A DNA stretch of 64,000 bases from Pachyseris speciosa (lineage: Eukaryota; Cnidaria; Anthozoa; Scleractinia; Pachyseridae): positions 142,501 through 206,500 of the forward strand of contig JAEMWC010000048.1 in the NCBI GenBank assembly GCA_016490735.1. The letters are read 5' to 3'. Below the pieces are notes generated by a model that saw nothing but the letters and a program-made list of their open reading frames with translations, had not been told where the DNA came from and made no database searches. Shown in pieces: positions 1 through 12,004 of the stretch (the first letter of the stretch is position 1; every line of letters starts with the position of its first letter). The translations under genes and the position numbers were made by a program.

Positions 1-529
1 TATACTCCATCTCCACCGCACGTAGACCTCTTCCGCCTTGTTCCCTCGGGAGGTACAAGAGAGCCGTAGAACCACCTGGGTGTTTCCCGCCATTTTCCAC
101 TATGATCTTGCGCACTTCCCTGTCCAAGATCTTCAACTCTGTTATCGGCCAGTGTTGAGTCCACATTAAGTAACCCAACACCGGCAAGGCAAACTGGTTA
201 GAAGCCGCCACCCGGTTAAAGTCTGAGAGGGGACTGGACCAGATGATCGACAGTCGACGCAGGTACTCCCTTGCTGCATATTCAAGTACCATTTTCTCTT
301 CCTGGACTAAGCTCTCAAGAACACCAAGAAACTTATACTGTTTTCCTTCTTCAAGTGATGGTAATCTTCCTCCAGCTATATCTCCTCCTAAATTCTCCTG
401 GGAGTGGATCCCTCTCCTTATATGGACCACAGCACATTTCCTTGGATTCCACTGTAGTCCGATGTCTTCCATAGCCACTTGCGTTGATTCTAGCACTCGG
501 TTCAACTTGGTCTCGTTAGCTGCGAATAC
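1..529 (-). mobile_element. Non-LTR retrotransposon reverse transcriptase fragment
   Basis: The minus strand is open from about 529 to the window edge and encodes about 175 residues typical of the C-terminal part of a LINE-type reverse transcriptase. It has a WNPRKC...V segment, the FLGV motif, NQFALPVLGY, and a LPREQGGRGLR block that follows the thumb in many animal non-LTR elements. There is no stop in this stretch, so the copy is fairly young or only recently broken. Its 5' side is cut by the ATT microsatellite and its 3' side continues past the left edge. Family assignment is by motif memory only; the exact clade is not determined. Confidence 0.75.
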
Positions 530-842
<313 letters not shown>

Positions 843-2188
843 AGCGCTTCTTAAGGTATTAGGATACCCAAAATGACCATAGTTAGAAACAGAGCGTTTA
901 AATGAGCGCTCGCAGAGGAAACCCCGGCAACCTATACAATTTCTGAAAGCTTAATATTTTTAGAATTCAATTTCGAGATCAAAATTTTAGAAAAAGAAAA
1001 CGCGTAATATATATTAAGAGGGAAAGCGAAATCCAAGGCTTCGCCTTAATCACGTTCGTTTCCCCCACGCGAGAATTTGGAACGACACGGTTGATATCGG
1101 AAATGTTTCCTCACACTTCGCCCTCAAAAGAGGTGTCTGCGATTTTTCCATTTTTTCTTCGTTTTTTTCCCTACACTCCCCTAGATTGATACTAAAAGTG
1201 TTCACGTATCCTTCCACAAAACAGACCATAAATTTAAACTGAAGCGAATTTCAAAAAAGCCGACAGCTTTTTGCAAAGGACATATCTTAAAACATTCGTG
1301 CCGGTTTGCAGCCTAATCGGTCAGAGGATGCGGGAAAACGAGCTTAAAATGTTCACCCTTCACCGAGAAAGACGGAACTGCCATTTCCCAGCTTGATACT
1401 AGTACGTCTGGGTGTTGCGAATCTCCTCATGGTGAAAGATGACTCTCTTCTTGCTTCTCGCCATCCAGTTACTTTAACAATTTTTCCTGATTAAAATATG
1501 AGCCGCAATCGATTGAAGCGAGACTGTGTGCACGGTCATCGCTGATGGGTATTCTGTCGCTCCTTCGCCGTTTGGGCTCCTTTGCCGATGTAAATGGACA
1601 CCGCGACTTTTTCTTCCGCTTTCGCGAGGACGTCACGTCAATAAACACAGTAGAGCTAAGATAATTTTTCTCGAAAAAGTAATGATACCGAAGGCGATTA
1701 GAAGGAAGGCTTGGGTGCACGCTTGTTTTATTGTGATAAAATGCACGGCTACGAGTTCATATAACACGCGACTTGCGGTGAATATTAGTTTATAGCGGCG
1801 ACAGAACTGTTGGCAGAAACTTGTCAGCGCATAATTAGCCATAACAGCGTCACAAAAATAGTTTTTCGTAATTCTTTTAAAAAGTAAAACAGCTTTTCTT
1901 CCCGTTCTTTTTGCAAAAATGTTCATTCTAGTCTAACTGATTCGATCATGAAAAATCTGGTATTTTCAATTTCGGGACAAAATCCGGGTATCCTTATACC
2001 TTAAAACAGCAAGATTCCCTTCGTCGTCAACTGAAGGTCCTATTTTCTTATCAACTTGCTTTCATGGAGGGCTGTTTTTAGAGTCTTTCAGTTCACAATA
2101 TTTACGAGGAAACATGAAGATGGAAACCGTTTAGACAACAGCTTTACTTCGCTAACAACGATTATAAACAACTTTGATTCCACTGATT
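843..2188. other. Intergenic, nothing recognised
   Basis: AT-rich DNA with short overlapping reading frames on both strands (for example 89 and 97 codons around 1.5-1.9 kb). None shows a recognisable domain, a conserved composition or splice context. I see no gene here. Confidence 0.6.
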
Positions 2189-2298
2189 GTTAGCCTCCTA
2201 CGCAGACGTCTTTTGGCTCGTCACGCAATCTTTCCTCCCCAATGTTGGGGAGGGAAGATTGCATGACGAGCCAAAAGACGGCTGCATAGGAGGCTAAC
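2189..2298. repeat. 110 bp near-perfect hairpin MITE
   Basis: Long inverted repeat: GTTAGCCTCCTACGCAGACG on the left is mirrored by a right arm ending GGAGGCTAAC, and the arms meet at a short AATGTT-type centre. The two arms pair over nearly their whole ~50 bp length. A decayed relative with an internal deletion lies at 56911-56983. This is a foldback-type non-autonomous element with no coding capacity. Confidence 0.85.
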
Positions 2299-4440
2299 TA
2301 ACTGTTTGTAACGGGTTGATCACCACATCAGGATCAAAAATATCTCAACGAAACAACAGTATTTATATTTGATTCAGCTCAAATGACTTACCGAGTAAGG
2401 ATTCCAAAGCAGTTCTCTTTTCCAATGGAGCTTCTAAGCACTCGCAAACGTTTTATTGGAAGCAAAATAAGCCTTCAGCAGAGTTCGTGCTCTAAGAGTT
2501 ACATCTGGCGATAATCACTCAAGGAAAACTGACTGATACCTTAATATATACTTTTACCACATGAGCCACAACGGTCAACATATTGCAATTGTAATTTGTG
2601 GAAGACAGTCCCCATGTCGACTTAATCTAAATTCAGTTCCAGAATGGCACATAGCGGGGCCAAATTATCCCTAACGTTTTATTTTCACCGTCATAATTTA
2701 ACAAACTTCCCGTTATTTAACCACATTGCCTGTATATTGGCTGCCACAGTTGAATTCCTTTTGGCTTCACTTAATTTTAGCATGTGAAGGCTTGTCTGCG
2801 TGAGATAAAACAAAATCCTAGCCACTGTTAAAAATAACACGCCTGGTTTTACCAGCACAAGCAAACTCCAAAATGAAAGTCGAGTGCACCTGTTCAATTT
2901 AACAGTTCTGATGGTCATCGGTTTCCAACACGTTCGGTGTTTTAAAATGAGCTAATTACATTTATGTAGACGTCCGCACACGCATGTTTCAACTACGAGT
3001 TAGTTCAGTTGGTCAACAGTTGATTCTTGTTGACTTAAGGTGATTCCTCACAATAGGCGAGTTTCGTATGGTGGAAAAGAAAAGAACCACGTCGAGGTTC
3101 AGGGGAATCATTTTCGTTTTCCTTTGTTGTTAACAAAAAATATCCAAATTATTCATCTGAGCCTCGACTTGGTTCTTTTGTTCTTCCGCAATTCAAAACT
3201 AGCCTATTCTATTGCGTGGCGTATCCTTACTGCGCATAATTTATAATTATGGCATCATTTGGCGCGCTCTCGTGCGCGCACACATTAGAAACGTGGCGTA
3301 TTTGCCTAGACATTAGGTTTTGTCAGCCAAAATTTTCCCTTTGTTGTCCTGTTGCAAAGAAACGAGCACGGTGACTACTGTAACAGGGGCTTTTCGAGGG
3401 TTTCACTTCCATTGCTGAGCGAGAGGTGCCCTACCACCTTCCGGGATCTTTCTACATCAAGTGGACCAGAGCTTCGTTCAGGAACATGGCGTTTATTGTA
3501 GATCTTGACTCATTTCGTTACAGCAGAACTCAAAGCTCTTACTGACAGGCGAATTGTCATATGCGAATTCCGACCAATAATATTCGAACAGCTCATTCAC
3601 TTACGAAAGCTTAGCGAATAGAAAAATTCTCACTATTCACACCTTTACAATTTTTAGCTCATTTCACATTCCCAAGACTTTCTTCCAAAGGCAGATGGAA
3701 AACACCTAAATGAATCGCTTCATGATCAGAAAGACTTTGATGTTTGCGAACTTCACTTAAAACCTAGTTTTACAGGAAAACGTCCCGTAACACCATCATT
3801 TTATTGGTGTTATTTACTGGTAATAGGCACACGAAAAACATATTTTAAGGAGAAAAATAGTTTAATAGTAGAAGTTGGATTCTTTACACATAAATGATGT
3901 GAAATTCTGCAATTGGAGCCAGCGAGGAATAAGGGATGATGACGAAGTGGTCCATTATCCTTACATCATTTGCAAGATCAGGCAATTTGGGAAATCACCA
4001 TACTGAAAGATTATTGCCCAGACAAACGTACACATAGTCAATTAGGCTCCAGGTTTCACTACTATTCATAGTGTTTGTTACATAATACATAATACATAAT
4101 AATACATAATTACATACATACATTTTTCGGTTGTTTAAGTTGTGAATATTTCTCGCTCAACTCCGTAAAAACACTCAGAATAACAGGCATGTAGGACGAA
4201 AACCAGCACGGTGACCCCGTCTTTTTATTGCGTTTTTTCCTATGTTATGTCCTATGCATGGATATCAATTGCGCGAAGTTTGAAAAAAATCTTAATAGTA
4301 CATTCTTTTCGAGGGAATTACCTTAAAGATATTAAAACGTTTTATCAACATTGTCTTCTATGCTATCGATTTACAGACATCCGCTAGTGCCATAACCTAA
4401 TCGATTCTAATGAAATTCCTTTATTGGTTTTTCCTTGATT
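2299..4440. other. Intergenic, nothing recognised apart from a short microsatellite
   Basis: AT-rich non-coding DNA. The only structure noted is an ATACATAATACATA-type simple repeat around 4078-4125. Reading frames are all under 80 codons and without recognisable features. Confidence 0.6.
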
Positions 4441-4444
4441 TTAA

Positions 4445-5010
4445 TTGATGTGTATGTTTTCATCTTAAATTTCCCTGCACAAAAGATATAGAAGAGGACA
4501 TAACTTGAATTGTACTTAGCAGTCTATAAAAAGGGTGATTCCTCCTGACAAATGGCTAAAACTAGAAACGTCTGTGCTTGAGTGTTTTTAAGGTGGTCAA
4601 GTTTCCTTATCAACTCTGTTGATAATACTGAATTCATTATAAGAAGGAAGATGGCCGATTGTCCATGAAACTTTCCGTTTCAGCTGTTTTAAGGTCTGTA
4701 TTTAAGTTTTGACCAAATTGATCAGAGTTATAGCCTACATGTTTTATTTTAAATTAACCGCTGCAAAAAGATAGAAGCGGACGTAACTTTAATTTTGCAT
4801 AGTAGACTATAAAAAAGGCGATTCGCTTTCACTAAGGGCTAACGCTCGAAACGCTGGTACTTGAATCTCTTTCCTGTGGTCAAGTTACCACATCAACTGT
4901 TGATAATAAATTCGTTCGTCATAAAGAAGGTCGATGGCCGATTCTCCATAAAGCTTCCGTTGCAGCTGTTTCAAGATCCCCATTTAAGTTTTGACCCAAA
5001 TTGATCGATG
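4445..5010 (+). repeat. Two diverged ~280 bp tandem copies, possibly Penelope-type terminal repeats
   Basis: Two adjacent blocks share the same order of landmarks: GATATAGAAG/GATAGAAGCGGAC, ACTATAAAAA, GAAACG followed by CTTGA, TCAACT.TGTTGATAATA, GAAGATGGCCGATT, and TTTAAGTTTTGACC. In each block a GGCTAA...GAAACG stretch resembles the region around hammerhead-type motifs in Penelope-like terminal repeats, but the core is degenerate (CTGACAA in the first copy, CACTAAG in the second). Tandem duplication is seen directly; the Penelope link is inference. Confidence 0.5.
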
Positions 5011-5900
5011 TGTCGATTATAACCGCATAAATGATCTAAACATTAGCTAGTGTCCTGTGTTTGAGTAGCTCTATGTTGAACTTTATCAGCTGTTTTAACT
5101 TTTTTTCTTGTCAGTCAAATGACCTTTTTTTTGGTTACAACTAAGCCAAGAGGTATGGAAAATTTTCTCTCTTTTTAGAATCCAACTTTAACAAGGTGAA
5201 ATATCCCAGGGAAGCTAAGTTAAAGTAGACAGAAGCTGATATTACGAAAAAACAAAAAAACCGACTACAAACAAGGTGTCTTTTAATAACAAAAGAAAAA
5301 TAAATAAAATGATAACAATGCCATTTGTTGTATGGTTGCAATCATTGACATATATTAGTTCTGAATATAATTATTAAGCAAATTAAAGGGCGGAAAGGTT
5401 TCATGTCCAATTGAAAATCGGACGTTTCTTTATGTTAATTTACAGTGACCGGTCTTGCCTGGTGTTGGACCATATTTATGACCAATCGGATTGGATGACG
5501 GGACTAATTTTTACAATTATTTTTCCATGGAAAACACCAAACATCGCAAAGCGACGTCCCTGTTTTCCTATGCTTCCTATCTATAATTTTAGAAGAAGCT
5601 ACTTCTTCATCTTTAGCCGATAAGACCAACAACAAAAGCCCTCAAGTTCTTTTTGTCTTTTAATTATGTTTTACGCCAACTGTGTACGTGAAATAGGTAT
5701 GAAACAGGGTATCAAATTTTTGGTCAGGTCTGAAATAGGGTAAGGAAAATTGCAGATTTTGGTCTGACATAGGGTGAGGGTTTCAGGAAGCGGACCGCCA
5801 CCCCCACCCAGGGCTTTCACTTGAAAAATCCAGTTTTAAAAAAAGTATTTTCGGTCTGCAAAGCCCGTGTCAAACGCCGTACTTTACATGAGCCGTACTT
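5011..5900. other. Intergenic, nothing recognised
   Basis: No gene-like reading frame, RNA gene or clear repeat was found. There is a short repeated phrase, GAAATAGGTATGAAACAGGG then TCTGAAATAGGG, near 5690-5780. Confidence 0.55.
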
Positions 5901-5904
5901 TACA

Positions 5905-6065
5905 GTCGATTCGTCTATGTTAGCAGACGAATCGTGTTACCGGAAGTCGATTCGCGAGAGTCTTAGACAGAATACCGTTGAAAGGCAACGGGGAGGGTGG
6001 AATACGTTGTCGCCTGTTCGACTCGATGGATCGATTCGTCTGTGTTGGCAGTCAATTTACCCTCG
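5905..6065. repeat. CGATTCG-rich repeat, second locus
   Basis: Contains the same phrases as the array at 627-842: GTCGATTCGTCT, ACCGGAAGTCGATTCGCGAG, GGCAACGGGGAGGGTGGAA and TCGATTCGTCTGTGTTGGC. Divergence between loci indicates dispersal followed by decay. Confidence 0.75.
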
Positions 6066-6122
6066 GATTGTAGAGTAGCTTGTGCAGCTAATATCTCCGA
6101 GCATTTAACCAGCAGTTGAGAG

Positions 6123-6149
6123 ATAGACCACCACACCGGGAACTACGTC

Positions 6150-6182
<33 letters not shown>

Positions 6183-6400
6183 TACGTCCCACAGAATCAA
6201 TTACGAGAGTTGTGAGACGGGACTACGGTTATCGTCCTTATCCGAGAAGACTAGAAAGTCTAAACATTTGCAGATGTTATTACAAAGGCAGCACGTTCTC
6301 CTCATTATTTAAGACCCTGAGTGTTGGTCCGGCCGGGTTTGAACCCGCGACCTCCCGCACGCTAGTCGGCCGGTGCCCTACCACTGAGCGAACCGGTTGG
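6123..6400 (-). mobile_element. tRNA-derived SINE (family A), copy 1
   Basis: Read on the minus strand the element begins with a tRNA-like head: an A-box-like GCTCAGTGGTAGGGC and a B-box GGTTCAAACCC, spaced as in RNA polymerase III promoters. The body follows, with landmarks AGTCTTCTCGG and a CACACACTATTCGAAAAG stretch. The same body and head occur at 35447-35722. It lacks the paired stems of a full tRNA, so it is a SINE head and not a functional tRNA gene. It sits between two pieces of the CGATTCG repeat family, suggesting insertion into that repeat. Confidence 0.8.
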
Positions 6401-6401
6401 C

Positions 6402-6462
6402 GAGAGTCTTAGACTCAATACCGCTGCAAGGCAACAGGGAGGGTGAATACGTTGTCGATTCA
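6402..6462. repeat. CGATTCG-family fragment next to the SINE
   Basis: GCGAGAGTCTTAGACTCAAT, GGCAACAGGGAGGGTG and ACGTTGTCGATTC match the family unit seen at 627-842. Confidence 0.7.
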
Positions 6463-7059
6463 ATTTAATGTCATTAAAACTAGAACAAACACTCTAGTGT
6501 TTGGCATGATTGACTTCAGTAAAGAAATCATTCTTAGCTATCTGACTGACAACATTTCACGGCCGAGACCGCTCTATCATACTGCCCCCAAACTACTGTC
6601 ATATCTTAGGTTTATGCCTTTTTACTTCCCTCAATATACCTAATAAGGTGGAAAAGAAAATGATGACAGTTTTTTATTCGTGGCAGCGAAATTCGCAAAC
6701 AGTCATTTACCAAAAAATTTAATTATGTCTTGTTCAACTTTTATTTTGGGACAAGAACAGCAGCGACTGAACACAAAGATTTTTTCCACAGACGAAAACG
6801 GAAGAAATTTAAAGTAAAGAAGTCTAGAAGTTGTTAAACTAACAATTAAAAGTAAAAACATCATTTTAACTTTACATGCCTAAACTAATAAACTAGCACT
6901 TGCTGTCCTCACAACGCCATGAAGAGAATACTGCTCTGACACCTGGTACTTTCAGTGCAAAAGTGCAATTGACAAAATTGGAACATAACAAATGAACACA
7001 TTAGCAAGGAGCAAAACGTTTGGAACTCTTTTCGAAACGTGCCCGATGACAATCTTTTG
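6463..7059. other. Intergenic, left flank of the satellite
   Basis: AT-rich sequence without a recognisable gene. It runs directly into the pyrimidine-rich satellite. Confidence 0.55.
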
Positions 7060-9745
7060 CACACTTTTCAGCCTCTGTTTCTTCTGTGCCCACTATTCCT
7101 TATGTCCAGTGTTCCTCCCTGCCTCTGTTCTTCTGTGCCCAATCGTTCCTCCCTGCCTAATGTTCCTCTGTGTCCATTGTTCTCTATGCATACTATTCTT
7201 CTGTACTACTGTTCCTCTGTGCCCACTGTGCCTACTGTTTCTCTGTGCCTACTTTACCTCTGTTCCTACTGTTCCTCTGTTCCATGTGCCTCTGTACCTC
7301 TGTGTCCTACTGTTCCTCTGTTCATACTGTTCCTCTATGCCCACTGTACGTCTGTGCCTACTGTTTCTCTCTGTTCTTACTGTTCCTCTGTTCCTACTGT
7401 TCCTACTGTACCTCTTTCCTACTGTTTTCCTCTGTGCCTACTGTTCCCTCTGTTCCTACTGTACCTCTGTTCCCTACTCTGTAACCTCTGTTCCTCTTTC
7501 CTACTGTTTCCTCTGTGCCTACTGTACCTCTGTTCCTGCTGTACCTCTGTTCCTACTGTTTTCCTCTGTTCCTTCTGTTTCCTCTGTTCCTCTGTTCCTA
7601 CTGTTTCCTCTGTTCCCACTGTTCTCTGTTTTCCTACTGTACCTCTGTTCCTCTGTTCCTCTGTTCCTCTGTTCCTCTGTTCCTCTGTTCCTCTGTTCTC
7701 TGTTCCTCTGTTCCTCTGTTCCTCTGTTCCTCTGTTCCATTCTCTGTTCCTACTGTACCTGTTCCTACTGTACCTCTGTTCCTACTGTTCCTCTGTTCCT
7801 ACTGTTCCTACTGTTCCTACTGTACCCACTGTTCCTCTGTGCCTACTGTACCTCTGTCCTACTGTACCTCTGTTCCTACTGTTCCTCTGTTCCTACTGTA
7901 CCTCTGTTCCTACTGTACCTCTGTTCCTACTGTTCCTCTGTGCCTACTGTACCTCTGTTCCTACTGTACCTCTGTTCCTACTGTACCTCTGTTCCTCTGT
8001 TCCTACTGTTCCTACTGTTCCTCTGTTCCTGCTGTACCTCTGTTCCTACTGTTCCTCTGTTCCTACTGTTCCTACTGTTCCTCTGTTCCTACTGTACCTC
8101 TGTTCCTCTGTTCCTACTGTTCCTCTGTTCCTCTGTTCCTACTGTTCCTCTGTTCCTACTGTACCTCTGTTCCTACTGTACCTCTGTTCCTACTGTACCT
8201 CTGTTCCTGCTGTACCTCTGTTCCTACTGTACCTCTGTTCCTACTGTTTCTCTGTTCCTACTGTACCTCTGTTCCTACTGTTTCTCTGATACTACTGTTC
8301 CTCTGTTCCTACTGTTCCTCTGTTCATACTATACCTCTGTTCCTACTGTTCCTCTGTTCCTACTGTTCCTCTGTTCCTACTGTTCCTCTGTTCCTACTGT
8401 ACCTCTGTTCCTACTGTACCTCTGTTCCTACTGTACCTCTGTTCCTACTGTACCTCTGTTCCTACTGTTCCTCTGTTCCTACATTACATCTGTTCCTACT
8501 GTTCCTCTGTGCCTACTGTTTCTCTGTTCCTACTGTTCCTCTGTTCCTACTGTACCTCTGTTCCTACTGTACCTCTGTTCCTACTTTACCTCTGTTCCTA
8601 CTGTTCCTCTGTTCCTACTGTACCTCTGTTCCTACTGTACCTCTGTTTCTACTGTTCCTCTGTTCCTACTGTACCTCTGTTCCTACTGTTCCTCTGTTCC
8701 TACTGTACTCTTTTCCTACTGTACCTCTGTTCCTACTGTACCTCTGTTCCTACTGTTTCTCTGTTCCTACTGTACCTCTGTTCCTACTGTACCTCTGTTC
8801 CTACTGTACCTCTGTTCCTACTGTTCCTCTGTTCCTACTGTACCTCTGTTCCTACTTTACCTCTGTTTCTACTGTTCCTCTGTTCCTACTGTACCTCTGT
8901 TCCTACTGTTCCTCTGTTCCTACTGTACCTCTGTCCTACTGTACCTCTGTTCCTACTGTTCCTCTGTTCCTACTGTTCCTCTGTTCCTACTGTACCTCTG
9001 TTCCTACTGTTCCTCTGTTCATACTGTTCCTCTATGCCAACTGTACGTCTGCGCCTACTGTTTCTCTGTTCTTACTGTTCCTCTGTTCCTACTGTTCCTC
9101 TGTGCGTACTGTAACTCTGTTCCTACTGTTCCTCTGTTGATACTGTTCTTTTATGCCCACTGTACGTCTGCGCCTACTGTTTCTCTGTTCTTACTGTTCC
9201 TCTGTTCCTACTGTTCCCTTGTGCGTACTGTAACTCTGTTCCTACTGTTCCTCTGTTCCTACTGTTCCTCTGTGCCCGGCACTGATCCTCTGTGCCTACT
9301 GTTGCTCCTTGCCTAATGTTCCTCTGTTCCTCTATGCCCTCTGTTCCTACTGTTCCTCTGTGCCCAATGTTCCTGTGTGCCCACTGTTCCTCTGTTCCTA
9401 CTGTTCCTTATTGCCCACTGTTCCGCTGTGCCTACTGTTGCTCCTTGCCTAATGTTCCTCTGTTCCTCTATGCCCTCTGTTCCTCTGTGCCCAATGTTCC
9501 TGTGTGCCCACTGTTCCTCTGTTCCTACTGTTCCTTATTGCCCACTGTTCCGCTGTGCCTACTGTTGCTCCTTGCCTAATGTTCCTCTGTTCCTCTATGC
9601 CCTGTACCCAATGTTCCTGTGTGCCCATTGTTCCTCTGTGCCCACTGTTCCTCCGTGCCCACTGTTCCTCTGTTCCTAGTGCACACTGCTTTTGCTCCTC
9701 TGTGTGCCCTTTGTTCCTCTATGTTCCCCGTACCCTGCTGTTAGT
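7060..9745 (+). repeat. Pyrimidine-rich satellite, 17 bp unit, about 2.7 kb
   Basis: The array is built from the two half-units CTGTTCCTA and CTGTACCT, most often alternating as a 17 bp unit. Variants use CTGTGCC and CTGTTTCT. The core (about 7840-9010) is highly regular and the edges are more diverged. From about 9290 a longer-order repeat of roughly 130 bp (GCTCCTTGCCTAATGTTCC and following) appears three times. Because the unit contains no TAA, TAG or TGA in any plus-strand frame, long reading frames (up to 774 codons) arise in all three frames. This is not evidence of a protein. Confidence 0.95.
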
Positions 9746-9748
9746 TAA

Positions 9749-10057
9749 TAGGGAGCTTTAGCAACGACGACGGCAACGGCAACGAGAACGTCACAAAACA
9801 ATAGGCTTAATGAGCAAAAACAATGGCTCTGCACGTGCGTTTTACATTTTGGTACATTTCTTTCCCGTCCTCTGCAAAACAACAACGTGAAATGACCAAA
9901 TTTTAGGTTTTCTCGAGAACGGGAGCGTGTGACTGTAAAGTTTTCTTTCTTTTTCCTTACTTCAACGGCGTTCATAACAATTTAGTCCCTGAATAGTTCG
10001 ACAGTATTTTCCGAGTTAAACAAATTGGAATAATAGCGAACGCGTTACAAAAACGAG

Positions 10058-10088
<31 letters not shown>

Positions 10089-10118
10089 CGTCGCCGTCGT
10101 CGTTGCTAAAGCTCCCTA
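9749..10118. mobile_element. Non-autonomous TIR transposon, about 366 bp, TA target
   Basis: Ends are GGGAGCTTTAGCAACGACGA and its inverted mate TCGTTGCTAAAGCTCCC. The arms match for about 45 bp with a few differences (GGCAACGGCAACGAGAACGTCA inner part). TA flanks both ends, consistent with a Tc1/mariner-type target duplication. No transposase is present inside. Confidence 0.8.
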
Positions 10119-11359
10119 ATGATTAACGATTTCAGTTGAGAGTCGACCCCTTCTTCTCTTATGCAAGGAAAACCCAGCAAGAGATAATTCGCTGAAAAGG
10201 CCTCAAGACAGCAAAGTAAGCTAACAAACAACAAGCAAAACAGCGTGGAAGTAAGGTTAGCTTTTTATTAAGAATTTGCCCGTATTTTTTCTTTCTAAGA
10301 CCGGTGGTAAATATCCCATACAAACTCTTATAATTTCGCCATGACCGTTATTACGCAAGATGATCATGACACATGACACCCATCACACCGCGGGAGCTTA
10401 GGCCCCTTGTATGAGAGGCGGTAGTTTAGACTAACGTGAAAAGGCAGGCGCTGTGTGCTATGTGCATCCATATCGCCTTACCAGACATTTCAGACATGAC
10501 AGCTGTCCCCACAGAATGTGACGTTTTGTTTATTATGGTTCACCTCTGAATTTTGTGGGTTCCACTCGGCTAAAATACTCTGATGGACGGTACTCGTCCC
10601 CTGGACTCGTCCGTGCAAAACTAACCTCTCGTTTAGTTTTCGAACTCGTTAAAAACAAACTAGCTGCGTACATTTTAGTTTTATCGTTTACTTTTATTTG
10701 TCTGTTTTATTTCTCCAAATGCTGGATTCAGTTAGTGAACAATGAAGGTAATGGACGTATTTCAGTCGAGCGGATCTCAGTTTTTCAAAGACCGGATAAC
10801 GTTATCCACCCGGGGTTATCCAGTGGACTTAATATAGTCAATATAGTTATCCGCTCAGATTGAACAGTTGGCCGGGTCAGATAGTTTCCCCTTCGAAATT
10901 TGATGTTATTTGAAACTTGTATATAACTGCATACACAGGGGTTAGTGATGCTTTCCTTTTGTACCACATCTGATCATAATGCACTGTACATGATTACGGC
11001 TTTGTGCCTATAAAGAGGGCTCCGTAAACCTTCTCTGTAGTTTCCTTTAAATAAAGCCTTGTTGTAAGGCCAAGCTGTTATTGATCCCATAATTCTGTAC
11101 AAGGTGATTCGATGCGTGAGTAACTGAACGAAAAGTTAGCTACGTGAGCGGTACTTTTCAGTAAAATTGCAGTGTAAGCAGTCGTTATCGCGCTGTATAC
11201 GGTTGTGCTTATGTCTTAATCTGTAGAAGACTTCCAAATGTGTGACCACAAATGATAGTTATTAAACAGTGCTTCTCTGTAAATGCTGAGTGCAGGTTTC
11301 CTTATCTTTCGAATTTGTGGTCGGATTCGAGTTTTTTTCCGTTTCCAGCTCAACTGGAA
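10119..11359. other. Intergenic, no supported gene
   Basis: The longest plus frame (10555-10863) starts with GTG, has one hydrophobic stretch, and shows no homology I recognise. An AATAAA occurs near 11051 but no convincing coding exon precedes it. Confidence 0.5.
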
Positions 11360-12004
11360 AAACACACTTCGTGTTTTCAACAAATTTTCAGAGGGAATGA
11401 GAGGAGTGGGAAAAATCGATAAGACGTGGCCCCGGCGAGCTGGCCCACAAGGGACGTCCCAGAGCGGAGACGTGGACCGCAGAATTCCAGATGTGTATCG
11501 CAGATCGGAGTATTCAGTATCACCGCTGCTCTGTAGAAGCTATTTATGGATTTAATCAACTATGTTTAGAGGTAATCAAAATATGCAACTAGTAAACACA
11601 AGGCAACAGAATGACTTCCAAGGTGACCACAGCGGTTAGCAGAGTTGTGGGTAATTATAGGCGCAGCGAGGACAGGGTCAATAAACACACTTCGTGTTTT
11701 CAACAAATTTTCAGAGGGGAATGAGAGGAGTGGGAAAAATCGATAAGACGTGGCCCGGCGAGCTGGCCCACAAGGGACGTCCAGAGCGGAGACGTGGACC
11801 GCAGAATTCCAGATGTGTATCGCAGATCGGAGTATTCAGTATCACCGCTGCTCTGTAGAAGCTATTTATGGATTTAATCAACTATGTTTAGAGGTAATCA
11901 AAATATGCAACTAGTAAACACAAGGCAACAGAATGACTTCCAAGGTGACCACAGCGGTTAGCAGAGTTGTGGGTAATTATAGGCGCAGCGAGGACAGGGT
12001 CAAT
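11360..12004. repeat. Tandem duplication, two ~322 bp copies
   Basis: Copy 1 (11360-11682) and copy 2 (11683-12004) are nearly identical from ACACACTTCGTGTTTTCAAC to GCGAGGACAGGGTCAATA. The differences I can find are in homopolymers: GGG versus GGGG after TCAGA, CCCC versus CCC after GTGG, and CCC versus CC after GACGT. The second copy supplies the start codon of the small reading frame that follows. This is either a very recent duplication or an assembly artefact. Confidence 0.93.

Noticed and set aside
6320..6400. Possible tRNA gene (A and B boxes)
   Set aside because: Acceptor and anticodon stems do not form and the same head with the same body recurs at 35447-35722: a SINE.
6992..9316. 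774-codon reading frame (and 416-, 541- and 201-codon frames in the other phases)
   Set aside because: Produced by a stop-free 17 bp satellite; all three plus frames are open and encode the same repeated peptide.
10555..10863. 102-codon plus frame followed by AATAAA at 11051
   Set aside because: Starts with GTG, no upstream exon or recognisable feature; treated as chance.
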